9,057 nucleotides of DNA from positions 1 to 9,057 of the forward strand of contig CABUWA010000075.1 of the NCBI GenBank assembly GCA_902495085.1, written 5' to 3'. A program made the translations under genes and the position numbers. Positions 5,894 to 9,057 of the stretch are shown here, piece after piece. The notes under the pieces are model-generated. The model had not been told where the DNA came from. It searched no databases and saw only the letters and a list, made by a program, of their open reading frames with translations. Numbering within the stretch: the stretch's first letter is position 1; the number at the start of each line of letters is the position of its first letter. The DNA is from an uncultured Collinsella sp. GTDB lineage: Bacteria; Actinomycetota; Coriobacteriia; Coriobacteriales; Coriobacteriaceae.

Positions 5894-5976
5894 TTATCCG
5901 AGCCGGGGCACGTTCGCATAGCGTGGCGCGTGACGGTTGCAAAACCACCCCATTTGAAACAAACGCAAAAAAGTAC

Positions 5977-6003
5977 TTGCAAAGACACGTTCCGACATAT
6001 AAG
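5977..6003 (+). promoter_or_regulatory. Weak promoter candidate for the accessory block
   Basis: TTGCAA (5977-5982) and TATAAG (5998-6003) are separated by 15 bp, shorter than the optimal 17. The preceding A-rich stretch could act as an UP element. It points toward the accessory genes but is some 340 bp before the first one. Confidence 0.3.
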
Positions 6004-6010
6004 TTGATAA

Positions 6011-6030
6011 AAGACCGCCGTTGCGGTTTT
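6011..6030 (+). terminator. Small hairpin with T-run, possible attenuator
   Basis: AAGACCGC pairs with GCGGTTTT around a CGTT loop, with one G-T wobble. The T-run belongs to the stem, so termination would be weak. It lies only some 10-15 bp after the presumed start from the promoter candidate at 5977-6003, so it would be at the head of that transcript. Confidence 0.3.
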
Positions 6031-6265
6031 AAGTAGATCGAGCATATGAAGTTTCAGTTTTTAGCATGTAAGAGAAAGAAGATCGGCAAAGTACAGCCCC
6101 AAACGCAATGACAACTTAATGAGGTAACTGCCACATGTGAGGCACCCAGGGCATTGCTGTCTCGATTTTGAGCACGATGCCTTCCGCCTTGCATGGGCCG
6201 TTCCATCCCGCCCCTGCAGCAACTGCCTCACGGGCTCATTGAAAACCGCATAGCACCCCAACGTC

Positions 6266-6301
6266 AGCACATCACCCACGCCAAGCACATCACTCACGAC
6301 A
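6266..6301 (+). repeat. Two tandem copies of an 18-bp C/A-rich unit
   Basis: The units 6266-6283 and 6284-6301, both starting AGCACATCAC, agree at 16 of 18 positions. More CA-rich sequence follows to 6335. The tract is almost free of G on the plus strand, so the mRNA leader would be largely unstructured. If read as protein in frame with the next gene it gives a His/Gln-rich string, but that frame has no ribosome binding site. Confidence 0.6.
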
Positions 6302-6348
6302 ACCAACACATCAACAAACAGCACGAACATCAACCGATTGGAGAAGCT

Positions 6349-7239
6349 ATGACAAACCACCACGCTGAAGACGGCGATAAGAAAAGCATTCTGGATGCCC
6401 GCATTGAGCGAGCATATGCAAACGAATATGACGCCGCCTTTGCCGCCGCGACCATCAAGAACTACGCGTCGCTACCGCTCGCGACGATCTTGGCCGACCA
6501 CCCTCAACTGCTGAAGCGCTGCACAAAGATCATGGGCGACCCCGACATTCGCAAGCTGACAGACCCCTATGCCCCAAAACGCGACAACGATTCGTACGTT
6601 CTTACCGTAGGCTGCCTAGCCCATATGCTTACGGCGCTCGACACGAAACTCAAGCTCGAATGGGAACCCGACGAGCGTCATGAACTCGAAAGCAAGCGGA
6701 ACACCCTGCGCACCGCACTGTTCCTTCCGTTGGACGGCCTCAAGCGCTGCAACGTCGAGCTCAATACACAGGCGCGGCAAAAGCCCGGGACCACGGGGCA
6801 GAAAACTCCAAGACCCCATGCGGCCATCGTCGACCGCAACCGATATAACCGCATGACCGCGCACTTTTCTGCCGAGGGAGCAGCCATAAGGACGCTGATC
6901 GACCTGCTGTGCCTCCTGAGCATCAACGAGCTATTTGAGGGCTATCTCGCCCTTGTTCCCGCGACGGCACCCAAGTCGGTAGCAAAGATCATCGAGACCT
7001 GCAGACGCCAGTTTGAGCGCCATCGCAATGGCAGCGAGATGAACGCCAGCATCGCGCAGTACTACGCGGCTCATTACAAAAATGACGGATGTGCCCCTAT
7101 CGAGCATCAGCTGCGGCTCGCCTACACCACGCCCGTCGCAACGCTCCATCGCTTTGGAGCCCTTGGCGCTTGCGAGCCGCACGAACAGGCAGCCTGCCCC
7201 ACAACCGAGCTCGATCTCAGGCTCGGACGAACCCTGTAG
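6349..7239 (+). CDS. Hypothetical protein of a putative conjugative element
   Basis: I do not recognise this 296-aa protein. It is soluble-looking and rich in predicted helix, with a charged N-terminus, a mixed Lys/Arg and Asp/Glu middle, a Gly/Pro/Thr linker near 145-157 (KPGTTGQKTPRP) and a hydrophobic helix near 180-192 that is too short and mixed to be a secure membrane segment. No nucleotide-binding, HTH or catalytic motif is evident. I chose the ATG at 6349 because GGAG (6340-6343) lies 5 bp upstream; the frame is open back to 6193 but the earlier ATG has no such site. It is 63 bp upstream of the ClpP-like gene and in the same direction, so all three accessory genes are probably one operon. 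Its position suggests an accessory or regulatory protein of the element. Confidence 0.75.
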   Translation: MTNHHAEDGDKKSILDARIERAYANEYDAAFAAATIKNYASLPLATILADHPQLLKRCTKIMGDPDIRKLTDPYAPKRDNDSYVLTVGCLAHMLTALDTKLKLEWEPDERHELESKRNTLRTALFLPLDGLKRCNVELNTQARQKPGTTGQKTPRPHAAIVDRNRYNRMTAHFSAEGAAIRTLIDLLCLLSINELFEGYLALVPATAPKSVAKIIETCRRQFERHRNGSEMNASIAQYYAAHYKNDGCAPIEHQLRLAYTTPVATLHRFGALGACEPHEQAACPTTELDLRLGRTL

Positions 7240-7302
7240 CCCGCCAGCCCCTCCGCGGGCAACAATCCTATTCCACAGCACAACCAACAGAAAGGAGTCC
7301 TC

Positions 7303-7920
7303 ATGGACACCAATCATTCCCCCATCATCAGCCCCCTCACCATGCGTGAATCCGCCCGAGGCATCACGCTCACCAGCATTTACGATGAGATGCTCGCCCG
7401 TCGCGAGCTCTCCGTCATGGGAAACATCGAAACCCCGATGGCCCACGACCTATGCCAGCAGATCCGTCTGCTCGATGCCACCGACCCCAGCCGCCCCATC
7501 ACTATATTTGTCGCCAGCGCCGGCGGAAGCGTGCGATCGGGTCTTGCGATCTATGACGCCATGCGCCTCGCATCGTGCCCCATCCGCACCGTCTGCCTGG
7601 AATTCGCCGCGTCCATGGGCGCCGTGATCTTTATGGGCGGCGACGATCGCCGTATGGCGCCCCATGCAGAGCTCATGATTCACGACCCGCTGATCCCCCA
7701 GGGGGCAGGCGGCTCGGCACTTGCGCTGCAGGAAACCAGCCGGCGTCTCATGCAGACCCGCAAGACCCTCACGCAAATCCTCTCGGACCGCAGCGGCCTC
7801 ACGCCCAAGCGCATCCAGTCCCTCACTGCAAAAGACACCTACCTTTCGGCCGAGCGCGCCGTCGAGCTCGGCTTTGCCCACGAAATCCTCTCGACCACCA
7901 AGGAGGTCGCCCATGTCTAA
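7303..7920 (+). CDS. ClpP-like serine protease encoded beside a coupling protein
   Basis: Caseinolytic-protease proteolytic subunit fold, 205 aa, the normal ClpP length. The catalytic triad is intact: Ser104 in AASMGA, His127 in LMIHDPL and Asp178 in AKDTYLSA. The oxyanion glycines are in AGGSV (73-77), followed by GLAIYDAM as in housekeeping ClpP. Differences include HD where ClpP usually has HQ after the catalytic histidine, and an N-terminus of about 20 residues without the conserved axial-loop sequence. Housekeeping ClpP forms a double-heptamer chamber fed by ClpX, ClpA or ClpC; no such ATPase is seen here, so it may borrow the host's or act without one. AAAGGAG (7291-7297) lies 5 bp before the ATG. 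Its last codons overlap the coupling-protein start by 8 bp, implying coordinated synthesis. Confidence 0.9.
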   Translation: MDTNHSPIISPLTMRESARGITLTSIYDEMLARRELSVMGNIETPMAHDLCQQIRLLDATDPSRPITIFVASAGGSVRSGLAIYDAMRLASCPIRTVCLEFAASMGAVIFMGGDDRRMAPHAELMIHDPLIPQGAGGSALALQETSRRLMQTRKTLTQILSDRSGLTPKRIQSLTAKDTYLSAERAVELGFAHEILSTTKEVAHV

Positions 7921-9057
7921 CCTCGCCAGCCGCCTCGCCGCATCTGAGTCCGCATCGTCCACCATCCTTGCCAAAGATCGAACGCTTTCCTGCGACACCC
8001 GCCAAACGGGACTCAACAACAACGCACTTGTGATCGGCCCCTCGGGAGCCGGCAAGACCCGAAACGTCCTCAAGCCCAACCTGCTGCAAATGAACGCAAG
8101 CTACATCGTGCTCGACACCAAAGGCACGCTCTGTCGCGAAGTGGGACCCGTGCTGGCAGCCCACGGCTACCGCGTGCAATGTCTCAACTTCGCCGACCTC
8201 AACACCGTCCCGGCCCTTGCGCCCGGCATCGAGCGCTGCGGCTACAACCCCCTGAGGCACATTCGCCGCAAGGCGGACGGCAGGCCCAACCAGCAGGACA
8301 TCCTCTCGGTGGCAAAGGCCATCTGCCCCATCGAGGACAACAACCAGCCTTTTTGGGATCATGCGGCGGCAAACCTGCTGTCGTGTCTTATCGCCTACGT
8401 CACCGAACAGCTACCCGCCGACGAGCAGACGATCAGCTCGGTCATCAAGCTGATCGAGCACCTGCAGGATGGTGCCACGGGTCGATTGTTTGACGACCTG
8501 ATCACGACCGACCCCCAAAGCTATGCACTCTCGCTATGGCGGCGCTACGCCATTACGCAAAATGCCGAGCGCATGCACGCGAGCATCGTCGGCATCCTTG
8601 CCGAAAAGGTCATGTGTCTGGGATTCGACGGTGCGGCACAGCTCTATCGTGAGTGCCATCAGGTGGACTTCGCTTCCATGGGACACACCCCCTGCGCCCT
8701 GTTTGTAACCGTGAGCGATATTGACCGCAATCTCGATCCGCTGACCGGCCTCTTTATTTCGCAGGCGTTTATGGGCCTCATTCGTGAGGCCGATAGGCAG
8801 CCCGACGGCAGCCTGCCCGTGCCCGTGCGCTTTATGCTCGATGACTTCGCAAATCTGCAGATCCCCCAGATCGACAATGTGCTCTCGATTATCCGAAGCC
8901 GCAACATCTGGGCAACGCTGCTGCTGCAGTCGACCAACCAGCTCGATGCGCTCTATGGCGAGGCACGCGCACGCTCCATCATGGGCAACTGCGACACGCA
9001 TCTGGTGCTGGCGTTCCAGGATCCCGAGAGTGCCCGGGTGTTTTCCGACCGCGCCGA
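7913..9057 (+). CDS. VirD4/TraG-type conjugative coupling ATPase (partial, runs off right edge)
   Basis: Type IV coupling proteins are hexameric ATPases that bring the relaxase-DNA complex to the secretion channel during conjugation. 381 codons are visible. Walker A is GPSGAGKT (42-49), the next block is NLLQMNASYIVLDTKG, Walker B is FMLDDFANL (307-315; Asp310, Asp311), and the sensor-like LLLQSTNQLDALYG and GNCDTHLVLAF blocks follow in family order. Asp311 stands where many VirD4 proteins have Glu; I recall the same DDF in short coupling proteins of Gram-positive elements. There is no N-terminal membrane anchor: the ATPase domain begins within 40 residues of the start. The ATG at 7913 has AAGGAGG (7900-7906) 6 bp upstream, inside the ClpP-like gene, and overlaps that gene's stop. 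It is the main evidence that this block is a conjugative or mobilizable element. Confidence 0.9.
   Translation, partial: MSNLASRLAASESASSTILAKDRTLSCDTRQTGLNNNALVIGPSGAGKTRNVLKPNLLQMNASYIVLDTKGTLCREVGPVLAAHGYRVQCLNFADLNTVPALAPGIERCGYNPLRHIRRKADGRPNQQDILSVAKAICPIEDNNQPFWDHAAANLLSCLIAYVTEQLPADEQTISSVIKLIEHLQDGATGRLFDDLITTDPQSYALSLWRRYAITQNAERMHASIVGILAEKVMCLGFDGAAQLYRECHQVDFASMGHTPCALFVTVSDIDRNLDPLTGLFISQAFMGLIREADRQPDGSLPVPVRFMLDDFANLQIPQIDNVLSIIRSRNIWATLLLQSTNQLDALYGEARARSIMGNCDTHLVLAFQDPESARVFSDRA

Larger units (their letters stand above)
5897..6348 (+). other. Gene-poor leader of the accessory block
   Basis: About 450 bp with no convincing protein gene. Visible features are a promoter-like TTGCAA-N15-TATAAG (5977-6003), a small hairpin with a T-run (6011-6030), a dyad around CACATGTG (6132-6139), an inverted repeat GGCATTGCT/AGCA-CG-ATGCC (6150-6181) and a C/A-rich, G-poor tract with an 18-bp tandem repeat (6266-6301). 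Arm-type integrase sites, an origin of transfer or a regulatory leader are all possible; none is shown. Confidence 0.5.

Noticed and set aside
5592..5948. 118-codon minus-strand frame upstream of deoC
   Set aside because: It reads through the 15-bp hairpin and the deoC promoter region, with no family motif or ribosome binding site.
6193..6348. 52-codon His/Gln-rich extension of the hypothetical protein
   Set aside because: No ribosome binding site precedes 6193 and the string reflects the CA-rich repeat tract; the ATG at 6349 has one.
7239..7260. GCCCGC/GCGGGC hairpin between the hypothetical and ClpP-like genes
   Set aside because: Only a 6-bp stem with a 10-nt loop and no T-run, so not reported as a terminator.
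7450..8362. Two overlapping minus-strand frames opposite the ClpP-like and coupling-protein genes
   Set aside because: Both are shadows of genes with intact catalytic motifs and good ribosome binding sites.
1..9057. CRISPR arrays, tRNA, rRNA or known riboswitches
   Set aside because: No regularly spaced repeats, cloverleaf with CCA-type end, or recognisable riboswitch core was seen on either strand.

Overview
The window looks like chromosome from a gut Coriobacteriia actinobacterium, most plausibly a Collinsella-type organism. This is inferred from gene content, moderately high GC, strong AGGAGG ribosome binding sites and protein resemblance, and not from any marker gene. It falls into three blocks.

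Block 1 (1-2263). The first 30 codons of an ArsR-family repressor run off the left edge on the minus strand. Its promoter carries a dyad and a tandem repeat that could be its operator. Divergent from it is a plus-strand pair: tcdA (tRNA t6A dehydratase) and a TatD-family metal hydrolase 14 bp downstream. The pair ends in a convergent gap holding a 229-bp AT-rich element (1991-2219). This element has 31-bp inverted ends with one mismatch and an internal 15-bp perfect hairpin, and is probably a non-autonomous MITE-like repeat.

Block 2 (2264-5576, minus strand). In transcription order: a deoC-type aldolase, a Cof-type HAD phosphatase, a beta-phosphoglucomutase-like HAD enzyme and a PfkB kinase closely resembling fructoselysine 6-kinase (FrlD). 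All four act on sugar phosphates. They are not one simple tight operon, because a clear intrinsic terminator (3862-3887) sits between the two HAD genes. The terminator also shows that the second HAD gene starts at a GTG, not at the upstream ATG.

Block 3 (about 5577-9057). A gene-poor stretch of about 770 bp leads into plus-strand accessory genes: an unrecognised 296-aa protein, a ClpP-like serine protease with an intact Ser-His-Asp triad, and a VirD4/TraG-type coupling ATPase that overlaps the protease gene by 8 bp and runs off the right edge. The ATPase indicates an integrative conjugative or mobilizable element. A 12-codon gene tail followed by a strong hairpin (5792-5893, minus strand) in the gap could be the leftover 3' end of the integration target, which would make it the left edge of the element. 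No integrase, relaxase or second att copy lies in the window, so the boundary is a hypothesis.

The most unusual items are the ClpP/coupling-protein overlap, the inverted-repeat element, the possible att boundary, and the sugar-phosphate cluster with an FrlD-like kinase but no visible FrlB deglycase.
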